64,000 nucleotides of DNA, taken from positions 5,008,183-5,072,182 of the forward strand of contig JAMWFC010000117.1 in assembly GCA_027475525.1 (NCBI GenBank), given 5' to 3'. The stretch is from Macrolepiota albuminosa (lineage: Eukaryota; Basidiomycota; Agaricomycetes; Agaricales; Agaricaceae). Numbering within the stretch: position 1 is the first letter of the stretch; each line of letters starts with the position of its first letter. The notes under the pieces are model-generated. The model saw only the letters and a list, made by a program, of their open reading frames with translations, did not search any database and was not told the origin of the DNA. The position numbers were made by a program, and so were the translations under genes. Shown here piece after piece: positions 35,066 through 45,389 of this stretch.

Positions 35066-35318
35066 ACAAATAAGGGGCAAACTCTGGCAAACTCTGGCTT
35101 ATATAAGCAGTCTGGAAGTGGTGCTGAGGGGCCCACACTTGTCTGAATGGTAGCTAAAGAACCAGAGCACCTCAAGGGCTGAGAGTAGTACCAACAGATA
35201 GTGTTGAAAGAATAGAAACAGTAAAATGAAATAATGTCAGAAGAAATAAGAGAATGAATGAAGGGAGAGTAAAGAGATAAGGAGTGAGAAAAGGAAGAAA
35301 TGAGGAGTCCCCTGACAT
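35066..35318 (-). mobile_element. Ty3/gypsy-family LTR (copy L7), truncated
   Basis: It matches L5 from ACAAATAAGGGGCAAACTCTGG to the CCCCTGACA end, and includes the TATATAAGC box. It splits a copia RT fragment whose coding (GQKVQKGRPAFKIN) ends at the LTR boundary. The left part of the LTR is missing. Confidence 0.85.
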
Positions 35319-37060
35319 TGATCTTGAATGCTGGCCTACCCTTTTGTACTTTCTGGCCTGCAGGCACCTGGTCTCAAGATATTAGTTTGTACACACCCAT
35401 CTCTTTTAAGGACTCAAGCATCTCCAAGGTGCTACTGCCAAGTGTCAAGCTGACTGGAGTTCTAGTTTGTATATGTGTTGTCCTAAGATAAGGGGGCTGG
35501 CAGCAAGGAGAGTGCCACTGGATTTGTTGAGGATAGTAACTCCTGTTCTACTGAACGTGATTGTGGTGCTCATTCCTATTGCTAGGACCAAGATGGATAT
35601 GAGGTGGACAGTGGAGTTGGGAATGTAAAATGCATTTTTGAGGCAAATTTCTGTCTGATTCTGAACTTGTAGGCAGATCTGACCTATTCCTATGGCCTGA
35701 ATAGATGTAACTCCTTTGACAGCCCATGGAGGAATCAATTGTAAGGTGACAAAGTTGGATATGCAGAGTGAGATACGTACTGTGGCACCCAAGTCTATGT
35801 AGAAGGGCTTTTCAACTAGAGAAAAGATGCAGGTGTCATTGGCAGAGATGGTTGGTATGACTGCTGTGTTTGCTATAATAGTCTCATAGTGTGTGATGGC
35901 TGGGATTGTGTGTGTGTCCCAGTTGATGCTTGCTCATGGGTCATTGTGGTCTTTGTTCATTGCCATGAAGCCCTCATAGTTAAAGTAATCAGTCATGTTG
36001 GTGGAGTCAGCAATATCAGCAAAGTTGGTGGGTTTCATTTCTAATTGAATCTTTTGCAGATGTGTAATGTCCATGATATAGGCCTGACTTTCTAGAATTT
36101 TGACAGCTATCCAATTTTTGATGGTGTTGTTACCCAGTGTGCTGGTGGATTTTGTGCCTTTGTTCCCTCCTCCTTACACAGCTAAGTGCACAGCTTTAAA
36201 CTCTGCAATTGTCTTTCCAGCCATGCCGCTGCCAGGCGTTATGCACCATTCTTTGGTGTGGCCTTGACAGGAGAGTCCTGCAGTGTAACAGACACTGCAG
36301 CATGAGAAGTTAGGTCTGTAATTGTGGGTATTGGTTGTCAATTTGGGCTGATCATGAACAGTGAGTGCTGTGTCAGTACTAGAGAGGTTAGCAAGGCTGT
36401 TGACCATTTGGAATAGTTTCCAAATCTGCAAGGATGTGTAGGGGTTGTCAGCAGTAGAATCAGCAAGACTGCATGAAACCTGAGTCTGAATGGACTCAAA
36501 AGATCTGTTGTTGATACAGTTCAGCAGGGCAATACACTTAAGCAGGTCCTTGTCAATGATGCCAATAGCAAATGCTCAGTCAATCAGGTCACAGACCTTA
36601 TGGGCAGTGGTGTCAATGGGGTTGGAGACAGGAGCATAAGTGGATAGAGCCTCTCATATGAGAGCGACTTGCTTCATGGGTCCTTTCTGATGTGCCCTGG
36701 CTTTCAAGGTGTCATAGCATTCTTTTGCTGTTCCATCAGTCTCCAGACCTTCTTGTTCAGCTTTGGAGGATTGCTTTGTGAATGACACCAATGATCAGAT
36801 TATTTCTTGCAAGCCAGTTGGTGTACACGTTAGGTTCTGTGACTGGGTCTGGGCTAGTGATGAGGTGACTGGGGTTCTTCTCAGACACAAAGCTGTAACC
36901 GTTGAGGCTGCTCTACTGGAAGAAGATTACAAGCATTGTCAACCACTCGGTGAACTCATCCATTGCATGGTCAAAAGGAGATTCCATGAAGGGCCAGTGA
37001 GCGTTGAGCTTGGCAGGTCAAATGCAGGGGTAGGAGGCATTGCTGCTCAACCCAACTGCT
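35319..37060 (-). pseudogene. Ty1/copia remnant (copia B): gag, protease and a piece of RT
   Basis: On the minus strand, from about 36900, a copia gag (CYDTLKARAHQKGPMKQVAL, ALSTYAPVSNPIDTTAHKVC) is followed by a Cys/His knuckle (CCSVCYTAGLSCQGHTKEWC, about 36300-36240) and PGSGMAGKTIAEF. The protease region follows (FYIDLGATVRISLCISNFVT, AFYIPNSTVHLISILVLA; about 35800-35600). A deletion then joins it to the RT start (GQKVQKGRPAFKIN) at the L7 boundary. TGA stops at 36654 and 36576 and one near 35935 lie at probable Arg positions. The protease DSG reads DLG, a change a single C-to-T (TCG to TTG) explains. Copia A shares its gag and protease layout. Confidence 0.85.
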
Positions 37061-37381
37061 GAGGGGGGGGGAGACAGGTCCCATGTTGTTGTTGTGAGAG
37101 AGGACAAGGGAACTTCTTTAAGCGTGGGTATAACAAGGTGCGTATGATGGGGCAATGCAATTGGTGCCTGAAGGGTCCAAGGTGCCAAGAGTGTGATAGT
37201 GTAAAGAGAATGAGAAGATTGAGGGGTGATTGTTGATATATAGTTTTTCTCAGCTATCTTCAATGTCCAGACCTTTCTACATACATTTGCGGGCACTAGT
37301 TGTGGGTGCACGTTATTATCCACAATCGGTGTTCATATCCTAAATGTTTGACTATCCATTAAGAGCCTTCTACTAACGAGC

Positions 37382-37600
37382 ATGTTCCTTCGCCACACAA
37401 TGAATTTCGTCAAGTCCTTGGGATTGATAGGTCCTCATAACAATGCGCAATCCCATTCTCGAGTTGCAGTTGCCCATCAAATTCCAACCACTGGCTTCGA
37501 GCATATCCCTATTTCCAAGAACATCGAGATAGAGCGTTGGCCTTGGTAAATGTCCAAATCGTCCTATCTAGTTGCGCCACACAAACAGAGTCTTTTCTTC
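37382..37600 (+). pseudogene. Inverted partial copy of the neighbouring kinase 5' end
   Basis: From ATG 37382 the reading MFLRHTMNFVKSLGLIGPHN... continues to TTGFEHIPISKNIEIERWPW and TAA at 37547. The kinase gene at 37844-39273 has the same stretch on the other strand (TSGFEHIPISKKVEEERWPW), and DNA similarity continues past the stop for about 25 bases. In this copy the upstream MFLRHT segment and the GFEHIPIS segment are in one frame. In the kinase gene they are one base out of frame. Confidence 0.7.
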
Positions 37601-37843
37601 TCAAATCACTTCCTGATTGATAATGACACCAATCATACATTTTGGTATGGCCAGAAACATGCGAGCAACATCAATCACGTGGAGAGCTGATCGGAGTGAT
37701 CAAAGACGTATGAAGGTAAGTCAGGTAAACGATGGACAAGTTCGTAGGAACAAATAAATTTTCTATATCATATGATTCACATTTTAAAACAAAACAATCA
37801 TAGTGACGAGTACATTTATTTGAGCAACATGTCACAGACATTA

Positions 37844-39273
37844 CTAGGAGTACACCGTTTTCTTCAAAATCCAAGGATCAGAAAGCAGTTCCGACGCAGT
37901 GGCTCGCGTCTCTTGCGTCCACGTTACCATCTTTCTAATAAAGGCAAGGAATATTTCTGCATCTTCGGGAGTCATGTCCCGTCCTTTCTTATTCATAGAC
38001 GACGCAAGGAATGAGTCAAGAGTCTCGTTTGTAACTTCCCCTTTGGGCGTCCCATCCTCGTGAAAGAACTCGAGCGCGCTTGAGCCTGACTTGTCCAGAA
38101 GTTCTCGAGGAGGGGGTCCGAGGAACGCAACCATACGAGCAATCTGGTTGTTGTCACCAGTCTCCTCGTTAGTCTTCTCACCTGAACTGCTTCTTCGGGA
38201 GAAGAGGAAGTTTCCGAACATCAGGCTCCAAACCTATGCTAACAGATTAGAGCGTAATTATGAATAACTATGGTGAAACAAACCATGCAGCCCAAGTTCC
38301 AAATATCCACTGGTGTCCCCCATGGGACACAAAGAAAGACCTCTGGTGCTCGAAAAGGAATAGGCTGGAGAGGCCCCGTATAAGAATCGCTCCCAGTACG
38401 TGCTTCGCCGAGATCACACAGAACGAACGGGTCTCTTTTACTCATCCAACGAAGCGGAGGATCTAAATAGTCTCGGGTTTCGAAGATGGCAGTATTTTCA
38501 GTAATTCTCCTGCGGCTAGGATGCTCGAATTCGACTTCCTCAGTCTCCTTGAGAAGCGAGGCATCGCCAATGCGGAGGAGAATATTCTTTACTTGTATAT
38601 CTGGCGTCAGGGACAGGTGAGAGAATGAAGAGAAAGAGAAAGAGATTGATTGTCACCTCCATGGACTACCTTGGCGCTGTGAATGAACTCTAGAGCGCTC
38701 AACATGTCCCGAACTAATAATCTGATGTATGAAGTGGGAAGATTTCCTGGATACACATCGATAAGTATCTCCATAGTGATACCAAGAGGCGTATGAACCA
38801 GGAAAGGGTAGTTGCGGTCCTCGATTTTTAGTTCAAAGTGGTCCAATGCATTCCGGACGAAGTGAATGCCTCTCATCTTACTGGTTGCTGCAGCCTTGGA
38901 TAAAGCTTCGTATGCCTTGACCTCTCTTTCGACGGAGGGATAGTCGCAGACCATAGCCTTCATACAGACATAATCAGAGGTACTGTCGATATTTGATTGG
39001 TTTGGCCATAAAACAAGTAACGAGACGGAAGACCAACTGGAGATCCCGACACATCCAAATGGTAGATGTGGTACCATAACCAACTTTGTAGAGAACTTGG
39101 TATCTTGAATGAATCACATCACCAATTCGAACTGGATAGAACGATTGAGGCGTGTACCAGGGCCAACGCTCTTCCTCGACCTTCTTTGAAATAGGGATAT
39201 GCTCGAAGCCGCTGGTTGGAAATTGACGAGGAACTGCAACCCAGAGTGGGATTGAGCAAAGGCACGAAAACAT
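37844..39273 (-). CDS. SRPK-like Ser/Thr protein kinase, 4 exons
   Basis: Minus-strand exons are 39273-39038, 38982-38657, 38600-38284 and 38233-37844. The introns of 50-56 bases are all GT-AG, giving 422 codons plus TAG with phase conserved throughout. The start region GFEHIPISKKVEEERWPWYTPQSF leads to YPVRIGDVIHSRYQVLYKVG, the usual lead-in of SRPK-type kinases. The Gly-rich loop is KVGYGTTSTIW, the Lys is in YVCMKAM, and the catalytic loop is HGDIQVKNILL (HGD in place of HRD; Asp and Asn kept). The metal loop is DLGEA in place of DFG, as SRPK kinases often have, followed by FRAPEV, DIWNLGCMVW and WTQETRATASELLSDPW. It should phosphorylate Ser/Thr, perhaps in SR proteins, but fungal paralogues are numerous and substrates unknown. 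The length is that of a minimal kinase without the long SRPK spacer. The N-terminal 18 residues may be shortened by an upstream 1-base change. Confidence 0.85.
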
Positions 39274-39425
39274 CCAAATCTGAAGGACTTGATGAAATTC
39301 TTTGTGTGGCGAAGAAACATGAGCCTGAGTAGGATAATTTTATGGATAGTCGAACAAAGAAAGTTGTTACGTGTCTGGTAATAAAGAATTAGAACACCGA
39401 CCGTGATGACAATCAACGCCCACAA

Positions 39426-40950
39426 CGAAGGGCCCTGAATATGTATAAAGTATCAAGGTATAGATGTTGGAATACTACAGCACTGTCAAGATTGAGTGGA
39501 AGAATGCACCATTAATTTATCTAGATAAGTTACTTTGTTGCTAAGCATAGAACTACAGTGGTCTATTGAGTAGAGTTTAAATGCTATAAACTAAAACTCT
39601 TACTATCAGTCTTGCAATCTTGAATATGTAGTATCTCAAGGAGTTTGGAAGCATCATATTGAGATTGATGAAGATTTTCTATTTTGACCTTCAAAGTGCA
39701 CTAAATTGACTAGTGAGGCAGCTTTTGATGAGGATGAAGACTTTCAAAGGAAAATGCAATAGCAAGTTGAATTGAACACTGATGTTTTTTCTTGTAGTTG
39801 TGTGCATAATTGGGTTGGTTTTTTAGATCAGACCAGAGCAATCAAGAACTTGCAAAAAAGGGGGACATTTCAGTGAGTCTGAGTGGAACAAATCTTTTCA
39901 TAAACTTGAGAGGCATAGCAGGTGGTATTGGAGGCAATTGACTAGTTTGAATGCATTATATGATATGAGATGTGTTGCCAACACAAAGTCATATTTTTGA
40001 ACACTTTTTTTTTGGATCTTTGTGTAATGCAATAGCACAAGCAAAATGATAGTGTATGGTCACAACTGAGTAGTCTTGTAAAATAACTGGTCTAAGTCAT
40101 TGTCATAAAACTAGTTAATCTTTACAAGTAACTTTATATATTGCTTGGAGGTGCAAGTTGGAACATGGTTTTCTTATAAGTTTTCAAGTAAAATGATCAA
40201 GACATTAGTGACATTGGTGACTGTGGTTATGCATTGTTTAACTTGTCAAGAACTATCTCAGAGATTGTAACTATTTTCAGATCCTCTTAGATCTTCTCAG
40301 AGTTAGTTTTCACTAGGCACAAAAGTTTGCTTGATAGTCAATTCAGAAGAAGGAGTGGTTGGAAGCAGAGTTATTTTGAGCTGAGAAGTTATATATACAT
40401 GAATACTCTGGGTTGTTACAATGCACAGCATGTTGGCTAAATGTACTGAGATGAAACAAGAAAGATTTTTAAGTCATTTAGAAATGGAGGTTGGTGGCAT
40501 TTATAGATATTTCAATTTATAATCTCCTGACTTATTGTTTAAGAATTCACAGAAGACCTTCACAACACTGTATAATCTTTCAAATGAAAAAAAAGTCAAT
40601 CATTATAATTTTAAGAGTAAGACTTGCTTCTTCTGCTTCAACTTCTGCTATACACAAAGTTTTACATTCTATTTGACAATCTTTAAATATATGTCAATGA
40701 TTTATTGTCAAGAAAGCTGAGATTTATAACTTTGGCTACTTATATTGACATAGTATGCTTATATGCAAGAACTTGGAAAGTATAAAATTATTTATTGATA
40801 TGTTGAATCATGGTTCCAAGATATAAAATAAATAGATTGTAGATCAAGATTATTTCTTGCAGCCAGCTACATGTTGGAAAAAGTCTTTGATTTTTGAAGC
40901 CACATATTTTTGTTTGATCAGACAGACAACTGCTTATATAATCACAAGCT
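39426..40950. other. AT-rich stretch with scattered decayed coding, unassigned
   Basis: Minor coding-like pieces occur (for example KLERHSRWYWRQLTSLNALYD on the plus strand at about 39910-39970), but stops are frequent in all frames and I recognise no family. It may be an old transposon. Confidence 0.4.
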
Positions 40951-40954
40951 GGAC

Positions 40955-41380
40955 TGCATGCCCTTGGCATGCAGCTAGCATCTTGTTGGGGGCTTCACCT
41001 CCAAACCCCTATAACTAAGCCTCCACCCTAACCTCACTTTGTTCGGTTAGAGCTCCAAGTATGTATAAGTAACTCAGCCTCCACCTTAACCTCACTTTGT
41101 TTGGTTAAGGCTTCAAATTCAATTTTATTTTGCTGCATGCCTTCAGCATGCAGCTAATATTTCATTGGGGGCTTTGCCTCTAAAGCTTCTCCAACATAGC
41201 CTCTACTATAACCTCACTTCATTTGGTTAGAGCTCCAAGTATGTATAAGTCACTCAATCTCCACTCAAATCTTACTTTGTTCAGTTAGAGCTTCAAATAT
41301 ATATAGAAAACTCAGTGCCAAATCTCAGCCTCAACCTCACTTTGTTTGGTTAAAACATATATAAATAACTCAATTTTAAA
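40955..41380. repeat. Two to three tandem units with a GCATGC hairpin, possible Helitron 3' end
   Basis: GCATGCCCTTGGCATGCAGC (about 40958) and GCATGCCTTCAGCATGCAGC (about 41137) start similar units. Each continues TTGGGGGCTTYRCCTC and later AACCTCACTTYRTTYGGTTAGAGC. A third partial unit follows. The palindromic GCATGC stems and their position downstream of the minus-strand helicase fit the hairpin region of a Helitron 3' end, but no clear CTRR terminus was found. Confidence 0.5.
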
Positions 41381-41572
41381 TTCAATTTCAATATTATATA
41401 TTGTCATAATATATTTCTAACAACAGCTATTACTTATATTTATTTCATTAAGTGCTATAATTTTTATATATTAGTTTATATTATTTATTTTAGTAAAAGT
41501 AACTTATATTTGTAAATTACTTAAAATTTCTTGATATAGAATATTAGTTGTTCTTCATAATGTATTTTCTGA

Positions 41573-42660
41573 TAATAAAATGACTTTGATACAATTATCT
41601 AATGTACATTCAGAAAGTGCCACATAAAGCTGCCTATATGAAAAAACTGGTGATTAAAGATTCAATCCAACATGTTTGACTAATTGGCCTTGTGATTTGT
41701 TTATAGTCATAGCAAATGCTAAACAAATAGAAAATTGTGTTTTATGCAATGGAATAGGAAGATCTCCTTTAAATGCATCAAGATTGATTCTTGGAATAAA
41801 AACAGAAAATCCTGCAAATTTAGCATCATTACTGATAATTTAACATTGCAAAACATGGCAACCAAGATTTGTAACTATTATTCTTGTTCCATTGCAAAGA
41901 CCTTTAAATGAATCAAAATTTTGAAGAAGCATGACTGGAACACCAATTTTTTTACTTGCAGCTAAAGAATTAAGATATTCTATAGGATATAGTGGAAATG
42001 CATTGTTATTATGAGATTCAATGTGTACAGAATCTGTACTCCACAATATTTTTTCCTCACTTAAAAATTGATTAAGGATCTTTAATTTGATATCATTTAC
42101 ATCAGAATTTGTATATAAAAAAATTGTTTGATCTAGATAATATTGATCATTATAAGCATATGCAATCACTTCAGGGCATGCCAGAGATTTCTGAAGAAAC
42201 ATCCATTAAAAACAGGTTATGTAATTTTTAATGAGTATTTCTTCAGAAACTTTCACAAAAATTTCCTAATAAGGCAATTTTTCAGAATTTTCTAGAGACA
42301 TACTTGTTAGAAATCATCTGACCTGTTTTTGCATGCCCTGAAATGAATGTCAGGATATGCAGATGCAATCAATTCTTTAATTGAGTTATCATTGTATATT
42401 ATTGTTTTTGAAATTTGAATTGTTTCTTCAGGCCCTAAATTTTCCTGCACCAATATCCAATAATCAAGCTGCATAAGCAACATTTTCTGAAGTTTGTTCT
42501 AAGTGCATATTTTGAACTAAATAAAATACTTCAATTTCCTTCCACAATCTTTCTTTGCTTAAAGAAGCAGCAATAATTTATTGCCTCAATCCTCTTGAAA
42601 TGACTAGTAATGTTTGTCAAAAATCTCCTCCAAAAACTATAGTAATTCTATCAGGTCACC
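41573..42660 (-). pseudogene. Helitron PIF1-like helicase, C-terminal part, decayed
   Basis: On the minus strand from about 42640: VFGGDF-stop-QTLLVI (42617 TGA in place of the family Arg), LWKEIEVFYLVQNMHLEQTS, LLDIGAGKF, SIKELIASAYPDIHF. Next, 41840-42202 reads EYLNSLAASKKIGVPVMLLQ and LCNGTRIIVTNLG. Below that come NLDAFKGDLPIPLHKTQFSI, AMTINKSQGQ and RQLYVALSECT. These are the conserved order and motifs of Helitron helicase ends (GVPVMLLRN, KGLCNGTRL, NKSQGQ, LYVALSR). A segment of about 150 bases at roughly 42180-42340 interrupts it, with repeated GGGCATGC at its ends. Rep and the N-terminus are absent. Confidence 0.82.
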
Positions 42661-42784
42661 CGTTTTGGCTTCTTGGGATTTGGCGACGGACCAGACAAAT
42701 CTCCTGCGGTCGTTTTCTCTTCTTCGGAATCGGTGATGGACCAGACAAATCTCCTGCTGCCGGCCTATGACCTATCTGGTCTTC

Positions 42785-43176
42785 TCATGCCGGTGCCGTC
42801 GACAGATCAGGTTGTTCTTTGCCCCCACTTGGTTCTTCCCCCCTTCCGCTCCTCTGGGTCCATTTCTTCACAGCATCCTTCAACCGCCTGGTCATATCCT
42901 TGTCAGAAAGCTTGCTCTGGAGTAGCGGGATTACTTTGTTGATGAAACTTCTCCTGGCATCAAGGAGGAGTTTCTTGTCATCCTTGACGTCCCTAACCTT
43001 GAACCACATGTCAATCTACAGGACGACTATTAGTGCATGTCTATTAGGCAGGAGTGCTTGTATCTTACCAGGTCCTTCTGCTGTGCTTTGAGTTGTTGCA
43101 AGTCTCCTCTGAGAGCAAGATATAATACTCAAACATCTGCGTCAACGACCCGTTGGTGGAGTTCTTTGTTAGACAT
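42785..43176 (-). pseudogene. Small unknown gene, two exons, one in-frame TGA
   Basis: ATG 43176 lies in a good context (CCACCATGTC). Exon 1 (43176-43069) reads MSNKELHQRVVDADV, TGA, then LYLALRGDLQQLKAQQKDL. A clean intron (GTAAGA...CTGTAG, 43068-43016) follows. Exon 2 (43015-42785) gives IDMWFKVRDVKDDKKLLLDA through KDAVKKWTQRSGRGEE to TGA. It is rich in Lys and Asp, likely helical. I do not recognise it. Downstream, GGACCAGACAAATCTCCTGC occurs twice on the plus strand (about 42688 and 42740), in sequence that may once have been coding (PSPIPKKRKRPQE). It lies just upstream of the Helitron helicase, so it could be a captured host fragment. Confidence 0.4.
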
Positions 43177-43235
43177 GGTGGATGGAGGATTAAAGAAACG
43201 GACGAGAACTTTACACGAAGCAAGTTCTGAAAATA

Positions 43236-43560
43236 GATATCATGTGACCCTGTTTAAATTACAAAAGAAGTTTGATTTATTGCTTGACAAAACCTTACCT
43301 TGTTTATCTTACAGTTTAGTAAATAACAATTAGCTAAGCAGGCCAAAAATGGCAAACGTCTTAATGTTCATTGCACTAAACAGGAGTCAAACCCACCTAC
43401 TGCAACACACAATAAACACCAATGGATAATATTTCACTAGACCATCAAAACTTAATGTACACAGCTATAGTCTAAATAGATATCATGTCACCCTGTTTAA
43501 ATTAGGACGTTATTTTGTTTATCATACTGTGTAGTAAATAACAATTAGCTAAGCAGGTCA
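43236..43560. repeat. About 240-base tandem unit, two copies
   Basis: AGATATCATGTGACCCTGTTTAAATTA (43236) recurs at 43476, and GTAAATAACAATTAGCTAAGCAGG recurs at about 43318 and 43531. Each unit ends in a tRNA-like element, so the tRNA-like sequences have been amplified with their flanks. Confidence 0.8.
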
Positions 43561-44565
43561 AAAATTCTAAACAGTTTGACGTAAATGCACTAGTAGGAAT
43601 CGAACCCGTCTACTGCAAGACATAATAAAGACCAATAGATAATATTCTACTAGACCACCAATGCTTACTGTACATTGCTAGGATGTAAATAAACATCAGT
43701 CTATTCTTCTGTGTGTGGTCAAAAATATTTGAGTTCGATCTCAATGCATTAGGGGGAGTCAAACCCACCTAATGCAAGATACAAGGAATACCAATGGGAA
43801 ATATTCCACTACACCACAGACGCTTCATGTATAATGCTATGGTGTAAATCAATATCAGTCTAATATTCTGCTACAAACCATGGTTTTCCTCTTTCCTGTA
43901 TACTTCTATGGTGTAAATAAATATCAGTCTAATATTGTCAATTCAATACAGATGCACCAGTTGCAGTAAAATCTCTATCTGTTCAAATTCTGTATGGGTC
44001 CGTTCGTGCACTACATGAACACCATCCTGCCTTGTAGCAAGCGCCTGTGATACAATGGAATATTCATCAATTGATATTTGGGTTTGACTCCCACAAGTTC
44101 ACATTATATAATAGCAGCAGGCCACTGACGTCCGCTAGCGTCATGAATTTGATCTGTTGAAAACTCCAGAGATTTCTGCAGTGGCATAAGATGGACGAGT
44201 TCGTGCATGTGGTCAATCCAGTGCTCATGACCAGTTGATAATACACTGTGGCGGGCTACCTTTGTGCTGGTCTTTGTAACAAAGGTAGTCAGCCCTGGTG
44301 TATTGTCACTTGTCATGTGAACTGGAATGATCTCATGCGTCAACTCCTCCATCCTATCCCGCTTCAGTAATTGCTAGAGTTTTGGTCAGATCCACTACCA
44401 CAGGTGCATACTACAGGTCAGTATGATGTATATGTAGAGCAAAAATGCACCCATATAAAAACACACCATTAGTCCCTGTTAAGGTGAAGTAGGAGTAGAA
44501 CCCACCACTGTACACAATATTAAATATCAATAAATGAATATTCCACTGAACCACTGGGACTGGTT
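43373..44565. repeat. Cluster of five tRNA-derived (SINE-like) units
   Basis: The units are at about 43373-43450 (-), 43587-43668 (-), 43745-43823 (-), 44040-44097 (+) and 44485-44565 (-). Each pairs an A-box-like start (GCGTCTGTGGTGTAGTGGAA in unit 3) with TATTNCCCATTGGTATT and a B-box-like end: GGGTTCGATTCC in unit 2 is a perfect RNA polymerase III B box, GGGTTTGACTCC in units 1, 3 and 4. In unit 3 the B-box region forms a long hairpin (GCATTAGG...CCTAATGC). Degenerate acceptor stems show they are not working tRNAs. The CTGTGGTG start resembles fungal tRNA-Gly. Confidence 0.6.
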
Positions 44566-44576
44566 GCACCACTGAT

Positions 44577-45180
44577 GTCAGCTGGCTCACATGCCAACAT
44601 CAGCTACCGTCCGCTACCGTCCGCTACCGTCCACTGGCATGCCAGCGGACAGCAGACACTCACGCACCCTCTTCCACCCTTCCCCCTCTTTCTCCCCAGT
44701 GCCATCCTCTCCACTCCCCACACTACCTCACACGCCACCCCCATCCACCACATGCACCCCGCTTCCCTCCTCCCCCCTGACCTGACGTCCGCTGGCATAC
44801 CAGCGGACACCCACGCTCCTCCCCTTCCTCCTTCCCCCTCTTTCTCCCCACCCCCATCCCTCTTCCACCACCCCCCACACTCTCTGAGACGCCACCCCAT
44901 GCAGCAGACACCCACGCATCCCGTTTTCTTCTCTCCTGCCCTGATGCCGGACGATGCCGGAGGTTGCCGATGGATTCCCGTGAATGCCGACGGATGCACA
45001 ACGGATGCCAACGGATGCCGATGGATGCCAGCGGGTCACAATGGCTGCTGATGAACTCCGATGAATGCCAGCTGATGGCCAGCTGATGGCTGCTGATGCC
45101 AACGCCCCTTTCAAGCCATGAAAACTCTTTTGGGAGGTATGCCACCCCCCTTCCACCTCAAAAAATCCATACGGGAACCT
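44577..45180. repeat. GC-rich, low-complexity stretch with GCTGGCATGCCAGC palindromes
   Basis: CCACTGGCATGCCAGCGG (about 44630) and TCCGCTGGCATACCAGCGGA (about 44789) are near-perfect palindromes. A CCTCTTCCACC-type C-rich strand and short tandem words (GATGCCGATGGATGCC, CAGCTGATGGC at 44937-45100) fill the rest. Long open frames on both strands follow from composition and are not believed. Confidence 0.7.
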
Positions 45181-45239
45181 GCAGAAACATAGGTGTGCGT
45201 CTGTTCATTGTGTTATCCGACCTTTGAATCTATCCGTTA

Positions 45240-45357
45240 GTAATGGACCTGTGGTGCAACGGTTAAATGTGCGTTCCGTTGCTGGAGGCTTTCCCAAGGC
45301 CGGGGGTTCGATTCCCCCCCACAGGCATACGACGGGCAAGACGACGTTACCTTTTTT
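45240..45357 (+). ncRNA. tRNA-like gene or tRNA-derived SINE head with Pol III terminator
   Basis: From 45244, GGACCTGTGGTGCAACGGTTAA contains an A box (TGGTGCAACGG), and GGGGGTTCGATTCCCCC (about 45302-45319) is a perfect T-arm and B box. A T6 terminator follows at 45352. An anticodon-arm-like AGGCTTTCCCAAGGC gives loop TTCCCAA (anticodon CCC, Gly). About 13 extra bases lie between the D arm and this arm, and only part of the acceptor stem pairs. It is therefore a pseudogene, an intron-bearing variant or a SINE promoter, not a normal tRNA. Confidence 0.5.
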
Positions 45358-45389
45358 CTTGGTCCAACCAGACCCCGTGGACCTGCGTA

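Noticed and set aside
34418..35138. Overlapping minus-strand frames of 170-220 codons
   Set aside because: They run through the 51-base minisatellite, which happens to lack stops in several frames.
36763..37062. 99-codon plus-strand frame
   Set aside because: It is antisense to copia B gag, whose family motifs are visible on the minus strand.
37061..37072. G-rich run as a copia polypurine tract
   Set aside because: It lies at the gag side of copia B, not next to a 3' LTR, and no LTR start follows it.
44575..45051. Long open frames on both strands in the GC-rich stretch
   Set aside because: Composition is low-complexity (Pro/His/Ser repeats), frames are open on both strands at once and similar words recur; this is repeat structure, not a gene.
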